A DNA stretch of 64,000 nt from assembly GCA_002077065.1 (NCBI GenBank), contig NAJO01000008.1, positions 558,001 through 622,000 of the forward strand. The letters are read 5' to 3'. The notes under the pieces were generated by a model, which was not told the origin of the DNA, searched no databases, and saw only the letters and a program-made list of their open reading frames with translations. Below are positions 1-9,587 of this stretch, piece after piece (the stretch's first letter is position 1; each line of letters starts with the position of its first letter). Position numbers and translations under genes: made by a program. This DNA comes from Cryoendolithus antarcticus (taxonomy: Eukaryota > Ascomycota > Dothideomycetes > Cladosporiales > Cladosporiaceae).

Positions 1-362
1 ATCCGCTGCAAGACCGTCGCATTTCCCCGTCTCACTACCTCTTCAAGACTTTCGTTGAATTACCACGAGGCTCATTAATCTGCCCCAACCGCATAGCCAA
101 GACTATCACGCCAACACGCAAAACCTACCCACTGAGGCCGCTCAGACATCCCACGCGCCCGCTTGTTCCTGCATTTGCCTGCATCACAAGGGCCAGAGCC
201 GCGCGAGCACCTCCGCACGCTGCACCACCTCGTGATCGATTGCGCGGATTGCGTGAGGTGAGGCGAATCCTCTTCCTGCCTGAGGGTAGCACAAGAATCT
301 GCTTGTCCGTCGTTCGCTGCTAGCTGTCTTTCCATCATTTTCTCTACAATCGCTACGCCACC
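1..362. other. upstream region of the AGM1 gene
   Basis: No gene is recognised between the left window edge and the ATG at 363. The last 40 bases are pyrimidine-rich and end in an ideal start context, so this is read as promoter and 5' UTR of the mutase gene. An antisense open frame at 75-425 overlaps the mutase start and has no recognisable product. Confidence 0.5.
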
Positions 363-2057
363 ATGGCCGAATCCGACTTTACTGTGCAATATGGCGATGA
401 TATTGCTAAGGCCGCAAAGCACCATGCTCGGCCTGACAAGTCAAAGCCGTTCGCCTACGGTACTGCGGGCTTCCGCATGAACGCTGACCTACTGGACTCG
501 GTTACCTTCACAGTCGGCATCCTCGCCGCGCTGAGATCGAGAAAGTTGCAAGGCAAGACTATCGGGGTGATGATCACAGCCTCGCACAACCCGGCCAGGG
601 ACAACGGCGTCAAGATTGTCGATCCGTATGGAGACATGCTGGAGCAATCGTGGGAGAAACACGCTACCGAGCTTGCTAACACGCCGACCGGGGAGATCAA
701 GCAGGCGTACGAGAGGATCGCGAGGGAAGTTTTCAAGAGTGAGAACAAGGAGGAGGCACATGTCATCATTGCGAGGGACACGCGGCCTTCAGGCAAGGCT
801 TTGGTGAAGGCGCTGACGGATGCGCTGAATGCTATTGGAGCGAAGTACGTTGACTATGGGGTCTTGACGACGCCGATACTGCACTACTTGACCCGGGCTA
901 CGAACACGCAAAACGACTCGCATCCCTATGGCGAGATCTCGGAGGAGGGCTACTACAAAAAGCTAGCCGCGGGATGGAAGACGGCAATGCAGTACAAGAA
1001 GCCCGAGGGTTCGCTGACAGTGGACTGCGCCAATGGCGTAGGTGCCGATGCATTGAAGAAGTTCCTCAAGCACATGCCAGCGGAGGATGACGAGAGCGGC
1101 GGCATCAAGATCAACGTCATCAACGACCGGACCGACGATCCTTCAGTACTCAACGAGAAGGCAGGCGCAGACTACGTCAAGACTGGTCAGCGTGCTCCCG
1201 AGAGTTTTGACGGCAAGCCCTTCGAACGCTGGTGCTCGTATGACGGTGACGCAGACCGTATCATCTACTACTTCACCGAGACTGGTAACGTCTTCCGCAT
1301 GCTCGATGGTGATCGCATCGCTACTCTGGCCGCTTCATTCATTGGCAACATCGTCGAGAAGGCCGGTCTTGGGGATAAGATCCAGATCGCTGTCGTGCAG
1401 ACCGCTTACGCCAATGGCGCCAGCACCAAGTACATTGAAGAGCGGCTAAAGCTCAAAGTCGAGTGCACGCCCACAGGCGTCAAGCACTTGCACCATGTCG
1501 CGAGCCGCTACGATATCGGCGTGTACTTCGAGGCCAACGGCCACGGCACTGTGCTCTTCTCGCAGAACGCGCTCCGGCAGATTCGCAAAGCTGATCCGCA
1601 GTCGCCTGCGCAGCTCGAAGCGCTCACAACTCTTCAAGCACTTACTGAACTCATTAACCAGACGGTGGGCGATGCTCTCTCCGACATGCTCCTGGTCGAA
1701 GTCATACTCGCCCACCAGAGCGGAGACGGCGAGCACAGTATCGCGAAGTGGTTCACAACGTACACCGACCTGCCCAACCGCCTCCTCCGAGTCGAAGTAG
1801 CGGACAAGAATAGCTTCACCACCGTTCCTGATACTGCTGAGCGGAAACTGCAGACTCCTGAGGGCATGCAGGGCAAGCTAGACGAGCTTGTGGCGAAGTA
1901 TACTTCTGGTCGCTGCTTCGTGCGCGCCTCGGGAACGGAGAACGCGGTGCGAGTGTACGGAGAGGCGGCTAGCAAGCATGAAGTTGATAACCTGCTGCAG
2001 AGCGTTGAGGTGATGATTGAAAGGGGCGAGGCGGCGAGTCGGGTGGATCAACACTAG
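363..2057 (+). CDS. pcm1/agm1: phosphoacetylglucosamine mutase
   Basis: Cytosolic enzyme converting GlcNAc-6-phosphate to GlcNAc-1-phosphate in the UDP-GlcNAc pathway that supplies chitin, N-glycans and GPI anchors. The uninterrupted 564-codon frame starts at an ATG in a CCACCATGG context. Four signatures of the alpha-D-phosphohexomutase superfamily are visible: GTAGFR near residue 33, the phosphoserine loop TASHNP at 72-77 (Ser74), the Mg-binding YDGDADR in the middle, and the phosphate-binding RASGTEN near the C terminus; FEANGHG is the sugar-binding loop. Having TASHNP near residue 70 rather than 100, and the overall length, fit the AGM1/PGM3 branch and not glucose phosphomutase. No intron is needed. 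Function is inferred from family membership; the identity is close to certain. Confidence 0.95.
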   Translation: MAESDFTVQYGDDIAKAAKHHARPDKSKPFAYGTAGFRMNADLLDSVTFTVGILAALRSRKLQGKTIGVMITASHNPARDNGVKIVDPYGDMLEQSWEKHATELANTPTGEIKQAYERIAREVFKSENKEEAHVIIARDTRPSGKALVKALTDALNAIGAKYVDYGVLTTPILHYLTRATNTQNDSHPYGEISEEGYYKKLAAGWKTAMQYKKPEGSLTVDCANGVGADALKKFLKHMPAEDDESGGIKINVINDRTDDPSVLNEKAGADYVKTGQRAPESFDGKPFERWCSYDGDADRIIYYFTETGNVFRMLDGDRIATLAASFIGNIVEKAGLGDKIQIAVVQTAYANGASTKYIEERLKLKVECTPTGVKHLHHVASRYDIGVYFEANGHGTVLFSQNALRQIRKADPQSPAQLEALTTLQALTELINQTVGDALSDMLLVEVILAHQSGDGEHSIAKWFTTYTDLPNRLLRVEVADKNSFTTVPDTAERKLQTPEGMQGKLDELVAKYTSGRCFVRASGTENAVRVYGEAASKHEVDNLLQSVEVMIERGEAASRVDQH

Positions 2058-2834
2058 TCGACGGTGTGATTCGAATCTGGCGTTCTGGCACTGATACATG
2101 ATGCATTCTTCCTTGGCGGGGGACGGACGAGATCGAGGGTTGGGACGTGAGGGAGGGGCAGGCTGGAGCATTGGGATGGACTTGGTAGGTGATGGGCATA
2201 TGTGCGGGCATGAAAATGGGGCGACTAAAAGTTTGTGATTGCATTTCAAGGGGAGACAAAAGTTTGGGGTCATGATGATATGATAGGATGAGATAGTATG
2301 GCCAGCATACAGCGGCCTACTGCACTACAATGCAGAAACTGAGTGAAAGGAAATGCGAAGGTGTCACGTGCTAGCGTAAGGTCTGCAACGTCACTTGGTC
2401 TGCCTTGGGGAGGCGATCGCATTTTACAGCCAAATGTCAAGCCAGACTTCGTGCATGATCTGCGTTGTGTCGTGCACTGCATCACCTAAGGTGTTGAAAG
2501 GTTGCATGGTACCGTCTTTATACACTAAAGCGTGAGGCACCACCTCCACTCGAAACGCCAACGCACCTTCCCGCATACGACCATTATTGCAGCCACAAGA
2601 GCGGATTCAGTATACATCGTGGCGGAGAGTCGCGCATCACCGCGCTCCAGTGACCGTCAGTGTTCTGGTTTCTCTTCAGTGTGAGACAGCGATCCTCCGC
2701 TGCGGATGGATCGATCTCAATTCAAACAGAAACCCAGCACTTCGACGCAGCGAAATAACGGAGTCATTGTCAATTGAGGTGTCTTTCTGGGTCTAAGAGG
2801 ACAACGGACGCAAGTTCCACTCTTCAAAGCAGAG
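2058..2834. other. intergenic region, no gene seen
   Basis: This holds the 3' flank of the mutase and the promoter of the HSM3-like gene. Several short open frames exist on both strands, but none has a recognisable product or a convincing start context. No repeat or RNA gene was recognised. Confidence 0.5.
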
Positions 2835-4673
2835 ATGGCGCAGTCGGATCTTCTCGCTGAGCTAGATCGCCACGTCGCCACTCTCGTTGCGAACCCTGCC
2901 ACCACGAAACTCGACACCAAACTCTTCAGCGATGCGGAGCTCATCCTACCGAACCACATCTCGCCGCAACAGACGCTGGAGCTTGTCAAGTCTCTCGCCG
3001 CACTCCTGCAAGTCGTTCAGGCGGATCCAACGCCCGTTGCCAATTTACTGATCAAACTTCTCGAGCCCTTCGCCTTCGACGACATACTCGCTTTCGAGCC
3101 GCCCATAGACTTCGTGACTGGACTTAACACCGCGGCGCCGATATGTATCAACCGACTTATGCTCGAGCTGCTGGGCAAAGCTACGGCGAAGGCGAGCGAT
3201 GCGGCTGTGCTGGCGGGACTGCAGGGCGTTGTGGGCGCGGTTGTGAGTTGTTGGTTGACTACGGGGGATGTGGGGGTTGCTCAGGAAGCTGGACGACTAC
3301 TTATAGATCTTCTACGAATTGATGCAGTCCGTGAAGCTGGGTTGGGGCAAGGGCTGGTGTGGAAACGAGTATTTGGGGATGTGGACGTTTATAGGCTGCT
3401 GTTCAGCCTTTGCTCACTACAGGACGAGCACAGGCTTGGTAGAGCGAGGATATCGCTTGCGCAAGCGAGGTTAATGGATTGGGTTTCTGAGGTTGCGGTG
3501 ATGGACTGGGCAACCGCGGTCAAGAGCCATCACGTTGAGGTGGAGAGGGCGTACGGCGTGACAGAAGGGGAGGGTGTGCTGGCTTTCGCTGTGCTAGGCA
3601 TGGTAGATGCGGCAGAAGATCTCCTGATGGGCGTCAGTTTGGTGGACTTCTACTCAGCCCTACTAGGCACAAAAGGCAGCTCATCGACTTCGCCGCAGTT
3701 AGAGTGGCTGATCGGTAAAGGAGTGCACGACCGCACAGCTGAGTTCTACTTGGGAGACAGCGATTCAATCGAGTCCCGCTTCCTCTACGGTCCAGCGGCG
3801 AATTATCTCGCCAAGTATGCGGAGCTGTACCCCATGCACTACCTAGGCTCGAATATGGCAGGTAAAGTCAACGCCCGCCTACTCGTCGCTTTGGACCAAT
3901 CGCCCGCAATATGGGCACACGCGGAGTCGCCGAAGTACGATCTACACCTCCTCGCCAGTGTGCCTCGCACATCTCTACTCGTCCACTTGAGTTCACTGGC
4001 AAATTACGGCAACCGGAGCCCGCTATCGCTCTTGCCTTCCAAAGCGACGAACACAGACGTCCTGAACACACTTGCTACAATCTTCCACGGTCCATCGAAA
4101 GAGGACCTTACGTTCCCGCCTAGCGCCACTAGTAGTCAGAAGGGTAGTCGCGACGACATAGAAGCGTCGCTCACGCGAATGCTGTACTACAACTATCTCG
4201 CCGAGAACCCACTTTTCTGGCAGAACATCACCAGACACGCGGACACCATCGCGCTCGTCGACCTTGCTTTGGCTGCCATCAACGTCATCGCAGCCGTCAC
4301 AACAGCAAACTGGTCCACTACCTCAACGCTCGCCATGCCGAATGCAACCTTTCCCACCCCGCCAACCAGTCATCTGGCCATACTTTCTCCGCCTGCCCTA
4401 GAGTACACGCTCCCCTACCTCCTCGCGCCCGCAAAGTCGTTCTCGCATCTCGTCGGCGGTCGCGGCGACTCCGAGAGCGCAGTTTATCGTATCGGCGTCG
4501 CCAAGCACGAGGCGCTGAAAGCACTCCAGCGCAGAATCGAAGAGCAAGCCCGCGCAGAGCCCGGCGAAGGCTACGACGAGATCTTGGCCACCATCAGCCG
4601 GCGGGTCGCCACAGGCGTGACCGGGAATCGGGAAGGCGAGGTGGGTGGGAGGGTCGCGACGATGGATATGTAG
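2835..4673 (+). CDS. hsm3: HSM3/PSMD5-like 26S proteasome assembly chaperone
   Basis: Single-exon protein of 612 residues, almost entirely amphipathic helix with many Leu/Ala, no signal peptide and no membrane segment. The pattern resembles the fungal family annotated as 'DNA mismatch repair protein HSM3, N-terminal domain': an acidic helical N terminus, a central stretch around residues 170-220 with a VWKRVFGDVDVY-type motif and a following Gln-Ala-Arg-Leu helix, then a segment rich in Val-Asp-Phe-Tyr. In yeast Hsm3 (human S5b/PSMD5) is an ARM/HEAT-like chaperone that binds Rpt1 during base assembly of the regulatory particle. There are no catalytic motifs to confirm this, so the call rests on family resemblance. 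It lies tail to tail with guanine deaminase, with stop codons about 20 nt apart. Confidence 0.65.
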   Translation: MAQSDLLAELDRHVATLVANPATTKLDTKLFSDAELILPNHISPQQTLELVKSLAALLQVVQADPTPVANLLIKLLEPFAFDDILAFEPPIDFVTGLNTAAPICINRLMLELLGKATAKASDAAVLAGLQGVVGAVVSCWLTTGDVGVAQEAGRLLIDLLRIDAVREAGLGQGLVWKRVFGDVDVYRLLFSLCSLQDEHRLGRARISLAQARLMDWVSEVAVMDWATAVKSHHVEVERAYGVTEGEGVLAFAVLGMVDAAEDLLMGVSLVDFYSALLGTKGSSSTSPQLEWLIGKGVHDRTAEFYLGDSDSIESRFLYGPAANYLAKYAELYPMHYLGSNMAGKVNARLLVALDQSPAIWAHAESPKYDLHLLASVPRTSLLVHLSSLANYGNRSPLSLLPSKATNTDVLNTLATIFHGPSKEDLTFPPSATSSQKGSRDDIEASLTRMLYYNYLAENPLFWQNITRHADTIALVDLALAAINVIAAVTTANWSTTSTLAMPNATFPTPPTSHLAILSPPALEYTLPYLLAPAKSFSHLVGGRGDSESAVYRIGVAKHEALKALQRRIEEQARAEPGEGYDEILATISRRVATGVTGNREGEVGGRVATMDM

Positions 4674-4693
4674 TCTTGTCCGGCCAGACTAGA

Positions 4694-6119
4694 TCAGATG
4701 GTAAAGCCGTTGCGCTTGTGCACTAGCCTTCCTTTGACCCATACTGCAAGCGTGTTGCGGTCGTCGCCTGTGTAGACCCACTTGGCTACTTTCTCCTCCC
4801 ATGTCTCCTTGCCGAAGATCTCGAGTAGGCCTTCGCTCTGGTCGATTTCGTCTGTGCCGACTGTGTCGCCTAAGCCGACGACTTGCGCGTCCCAGTCCAT
4901 GCCCATCTCAAACCCACCGATTTTGCTTTCGAGGCCTACGACTTTTGCGCCGCCGCGCGTGGCGAGGTATAAAGCCTCTTCTACTGCTAGCTTAGCTTCA
5001 TCGCCATCTGTCATGGCGACGTGGCGGGAGACGAAAAGCGCTTCGCGGGCTTCGGATAGCATGCTGGACGTGTGCCCGCCGGAGACGTCTGTGCCTAGGC
5101 CGATGGTGAGGCCTTCGTCCAGCAGCTCACGGACTTTCGCCCGGCCAGAAGTGATGGCTGTGTTGCTCGCTGGGCAGTGGCTGATCTTCGCATCGCGGGA
5201 CTTGATCAGCTGGCGCTCTGTGGGCGAGAGGTGCACAGCATGCGCCAGGATGGTCTTGGGCGTTAGCAAACCTGCTGTATCGTAGACATGAGCGTAGGAG
5301 TCCGCTTCAGGGAACAACTCGGCTACGAGGGCGATTTCGGAGGTGTTTTCGGAGATGTGAGTCTGCACTGGGAGATTCGTTTCTTTTTGCAGGGCTCCCA
5401 AGGCGGCGAGCGTGGCTGTGTGACAGGAGGGCGCGAAGCGGGGCGTGATGACTGGGGAGATCAGGTCAAAAGAAGGGTCGATGGAGCGGATGTGCGAGAT
5501 GCAGGATCGAGTGTCTGCGATCGCTGACTCGGTGCTCTCATCCTGATAATACTCAGGGCTCATGCGGTCCATACAAACCCTGCCCACGAACGCTCGTTGG
5601 CCGCGCTTGAGGCAGATGTCCGCTAGGAGATTCGTGGCGGGCACGTGAGTAGTGGCGTAGTAGCATGCTGTCGTTGTGCCTTGGGAGAGCGTGCGGGCTA
5701 CGACGCGGTTGTAGACTTTTGAGGCGATTGCAGTGTCGGAGAAAGAGGACTCCAGTGGGAAGGTGTAGGTATTCAACCAGTCCAGGAGGGTGGATTTGCC
5801 GAAGACGCCAGCGTTGGGATATTGGGAGGCGTGGATGTGTGTGTCTGCAATGGTGTTACTATGGGTCGACGTGACGACAAAGTTGATAACGCTAAATCAA
5901 GATACCTATGAAGCCTGGGAAGAAGAACTTGTTCCCTTCGAGTTTGATGGTATGGACTGAGTCCCAGCCGTCTGGAGCCTTGTCGGGTCCAGGTCTGGTA
6001 ATGTAGGCGATCTTGCCATGCTCATCAACGCCAATGGTGGCTTCCTCGCATATTTCTAGGTCGGTCAACGACTTCGAGTGAATGAACGTTCCTACGAATT
6101 TCCGTCTCTCGAGTGCCAT
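4694..6119 (-). CDS. gud1: guanine deaminase (two exons)
   Basis: Hydrolyses guanine to xanthine and ammonia in purine salvage and catabolism; an amidohydrolase-superfamily zinc enzyme. Exon 1 is 5906-6119 and exon 2 is 4694-5844. The 61-nt intron 5845-5905 has a GTATCT donor and a TTGCAG acceptor and splits the Asp codon of the PGFIDTHIHASQYPN zinc motif. Splicing gives 454 residues, the usual size. Further family marks are the HISE segment in the middle, SHCPASNTAI, and GLGTDVSGG carrying the catalytic Asp. The C terminus is not a peroxisomal signal. The next gene to the right lies about 500 bp away on the same strand and is unrelated in function. Confidence 0.93.
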
Positions 6120-6619
6120 GATACGTTCTCGGAAACGACGAAGAAGTCCTTAATGTCTTGTCAGCAGGAGCGATGGTAACTTTGGACCTCTGACCTCTAC
6201 GCTGCTTCCCAGTAGGTGCTTATCATACATTCGCGCTGTGGAAAAAGAAGTTTGGTGGTTGTGTTCGGTGTGGGTCGCAACGGCGGGCTCCGACCCCATG
6301 GCATTGAGATTAAACACAGGTTGAGCTTCGAGGATCCTCTCCGACAAGCACATGGACACATGAGTCCAAACGGTAGAAGACATATCATGGATCTCGCCGC
6401 GTAGAAGTTCATTTCATACTGAGTACTCATGAGATCGACTATTTGAGCCCGGTTGGCCCTGACGATCAACTACTGAGGGTTTGATCGAATACGTTCTCAC
6501 AGAGCTGTACCTTTCAGTGTCGTGCGCGCTTTTTTAGATGCGCAAAACATCTTACACCTCATGGGGAGCAGTGCTAGCAGGAGTGGCCGCGGGATCGAGA
6601 CGTAGATCAAGAGGATTGT
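6120..6619. other. intergenic region, no gene seen
   Basis: Promoter side of guanine deaminase and 3' flank of the MaoC-type gene. Short open frames occur on the minus strand at 6150-6469, without recognisable homology or a good start context. Nothing else is seen. Confidence 0.5.
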
Positions 6620-7637
6620 CTACAGTTTGCTGACAGTGATCTTCCTTTGCCCGATAACCTTCATCTTCGACCGGCCATTGCTCAAGACCACCTTCCCTCC
6701 CTTCACACTGGTCACGAACCTGATGTCCTCCCAGCCCTGCGCGTCCTTGTCGCCAGTCCGCCAGATCTGTGTAACAAGACAATCGCCCGGCTTGACGGGC
6801 GACGCAAACCTCGCTGCGAACTCCCTCATGTTGCCGGGGTCGCTTCCTCCCAACAGCTTCAACAGCGCATGTGCGGTTGTATTCCACGAGTACAGGCCGT
6901 GCATGATCGCTCCGCCAAAGCCCATAGCTTGACCCGGCTCAGGCGTAGCGTGCAGCGGGTTGTAATCGCCATTAAGACGATACAAATGCGCCGTCTCCGC
7001 CTGCGTCTGATGCTCATACGTGACATCCGGTTTCTTCCCCTCAGGCGGTGGGTAGTTCACGCCCTTCGGCCCCTTCGGTCCACCCCAATTCCCCTGCCCA
7101 ACAAAGAATCCAGACCCAATCATAGAGCAGTAAATCTCCTCCGACCCCTTCTCCGCGAGATCCATCTGCGTCTCCACGACTGTGCCAGACTTGCCCTTGT
7201 CGTAGACTCCTACGACTTTGCGGCGGACTTCGAAGGATTTACCTTCAGAGGTTGTGGGGATGGCCTTGTAGAAGATCATGCGGCGTTCGCCGTCTAGGAC
7301 TCGACGGGAGTCGAGTTTGGGGACACCGGGGATGCCGCCATCGGAGGAAGATTGCGCGGCGTAGAAGTCTATGACTTCTTGGGTCGTCTTCTTGAAGGGG
7401 AGGAGGATCGGGTAAGTTGGGAGGGCGGCAAATTGAGGGTGGAGCTCCTTGGCGGGTATCAGACTTGCTTGGACTTGATTACGAGGAGGACATGAGACAG
7501 AAATGTCTTACATAAATCAGATGAAGCTCGTCCACTGTTGCGCCTACGCTGTAGGCGAAGAGCAGGACATCACGTTTGAGCCATTGCACGGCGTCTGGTG
7601 GGTAGGTGTGACCTGCACCGGCTCCTTTCTCTGACAT
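6620..7637 (-). CDS. peroxisomal MaoC-type hydratase-2-like protein
   Basis: Probable (R)-specific 2-enoyl-CoA hydratase acting in peroxisomal beta-oxidation. Exon 1 is 7512-7637 and exon 2 is 6620-7447. The 64-nt intron 7448-7511 has a GTAAGA donor and an AAG acceptor, and joins into the conserved ELHPQFAALPTYP segment. The product is 317 residues with two hotdog folds. The hydratase-2 motif reads GDYNPLH at about 202-208 (Asp203 and His208 as catalytic pair), followed by a GGAIMHGLYSW-type helix. The last three residues are SKL, a perfect type-1 peroxisomal targeting signal. It resembles the C-terminal hydratase half of the fungal multifunctional enzyme Fox2, but as a free-standing protein. 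The true acyl-CoA substrate cannot be read from sequence. Confidence 0.88.
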
Positions 7638-7989
7638 GATTAATTACTGTTGAGTGTGATACTGGAGACGTGAGTCCGTGAAGGACGGGAGCTGAACACC
7701 TAACTTACATGGATACGATTAATGATCATGCTCAGCTCGAGGAGGGAGCTCTCGGAAGCCGAGGTCAATCAATGAACAGCTGTATTATGTAAGCAGATGC
7801 CCGAGTCCACCCCATGCCTTTGTCCTCACGCATGTTGGTATCTCAAGGTCAATGCCATCTCCCGAACGCCTGATCGCTATGCATGAAGCACTTTTGTTTA
7901 CCACCTTGATGCGTTTGCTTTGCTGTGTCCTCTTCCATCCGGTCAAACATGGCCTGCCGCCCATTCTAAAACCCCTCTGACTGCTCTCT
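7638..7989. other. intergenic region, no gene seen
   Basis: About 350 bp between two minus-strand genes. No open frame of note. It is read as promoter of the hydratase gene plus 3' flank of the GT2 gene. Confidence 0.4.
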
Positions 7990-9587
7990 CTAGCCGAGAC
8001 ACTGCACTGGCGCCAGCATGGCTGAGAACTGGGAACAAGTCAGCAATGCAATACTAGCACGAGCAAGATGTGACGTACATAGTCATCCCCCTCCATGACT
8101 TTACCAGGAGTAGGCTCCGTATATGACACCTCAGCCATGGTTTCTTTCAGCAACGGCACCACTTGCTCATATTCCGCCTTCGGACGCTCCAGCTCCTCCA
8201 GGCTCTGTGATCCCCACGCTGTGGTGGTGAGCGTGCAGAGCGCATACAGATTGAGCAGTCCATGCATGTAGCCGAACAAGATTGAGACAGGCAGGAAACG
8301 AACATCCTCCGGGTAGCGATAGAAGTGCGGCAGAAGCTTGACGACCTTGGTGAACAGCAGCCATGCGGCGAAACAGCAGAATAGGACGGTGCGAGTACAT
8401 TCCGAGCAGTCCTGGACAGCAAAGTAGAGCAGGGTGGACAGAGTCCCATCGATCAAGATCGCCGGAGTCTGGAACTGGCCAAGGTAGATCACGTATGTGC
8501 CCCAGCAGTGGTCGAGACTCCGCCAGTACGACTCATCCGTCATGACGGTGAAGTTGCCACGCCAGTGAGCTCTCGCCCAGCGGAGGCACTGCTGGATGTA
8601 CTTTGGGTTGTCCTCGAGGCTTGTTTCGAGGACTGCGGCAGTCTGAAGCGCGATCTTCCAGCCGCGCGAGTAGACGAAGCGAGTCAGGCACTTGTCGTCA
8701 TCTGTGTTGAGCGGACGGCCCAGCCAAGAGTCATGGGTGAAGTACCAGTAGAACTCCTCGTTCTTCAAGATCTTGGTGCGGTATGCTGCAGTGCGTCCAG
8801 AGAGGGTGGAGATCGAGCCGTCGATGGCGTTGGTGGTGATGTTGTTCCAAACACGACGCTCGAGGTAGCTCATGCCCAAGAAGTTCCAGATATTCGGGCT
8901 TGCATTGCGACGAGTGCGCTGACGAGTACCGCCAGCGCCGACTTGAGAATCCTCGAAGATCGCAAGAAGGTGCTCAAGGTAGTGACGAGGCCAGAAGACA
9001 TCGTCGTCCGCAAAGACTGTGATTTCAGTCGCCACCTCTTGCAACGCGCGGATTATCTGGTTGCGCTTGTTGAGCTTCTCGACACCAAGGACCTTGACGT
9101 GGAAGGAGTTGAGTGCGCAGAGGTCGCGCACGAGGGAGACATTACCAACAGCCGTGACAATGATCACCTTGGCTGGACCGCAGTTCACGATGCAGCGCAG
9201 GCACTGCACCAGCTCTGCCGGAGTCTTGAATGTTGTGGGAAGCACGACAGTAACATCGCAAGCGCGAAACTTGGGGTCTTTGGCGATGGGGTATGGTTTG
9301 TAAAGAATGTTTGCGAAGATGCCAGCTATCAAGCGGGTGTAGCGAAGAGCGAATGTGACCCAAAAGAGGCAAAGCAGATTGAGCATACCGGCGACGAGTG
9401 CCGGCACTCGACCCGCGACAATGCTGCTGGAAAGTGTATGCGCTCGGGATGGTGCGTGTATCGGCTCCGAATGAGTGATAAGGGTACTGTTATCAGCAGC
9501 GTGTAGGTGTGGTGCGGTGTCGAGCGTGCTTGAAGCAACTGTCGGACCACGTACCAATGCTTCGAGGTGAAGTGATCGGACCGACAT
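7990..9587 (-). CDS. GT2 polysaccharide synthase-like membrane glycosyltransferase
   Basis: Processive family-2 glycosyltransferase of the fungal Cps1/hyaluronan-synthase-like type, predicted to polymerise or export a surface polysaccharide at the plasma membrane. One N-terminal membrane segment (LVAGMLNLLCLFWV-type) precedes the GT-A domain: a VTVVLPTTFK strand, the metal-binding FADDD, a TDDDKC acceptor-site motif, then QQCLRW as the Q-x-x-R-W signature. Three or four C-terminal membrane segments follow. The first ATG of the frame is at 9587; the frame continues upstream but only from a TTG codon. Near the 3' end a 50-nt intron (8029-8078, GTACGT donor, CCCAG acceptor) replaces a read-through tail by twelve residues and a stop at 7990, giving 515 residues. 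An additional 5' intron starting at a GTACGT near 9550 cannot be excluded. The sugar donor is unknown. Confidence 0.85.

Noticed and set aside
2065..2090. Second B-box-like GATTCGAATC
   Set aside because: It lies directly after the mutase stop, and no stems or A box are present.
8508..9506. 332-codon plus-strand frame
   Set aside because: It is the antisense of the GT2 gene, whose protein has clear glycosyltransferase motifs.
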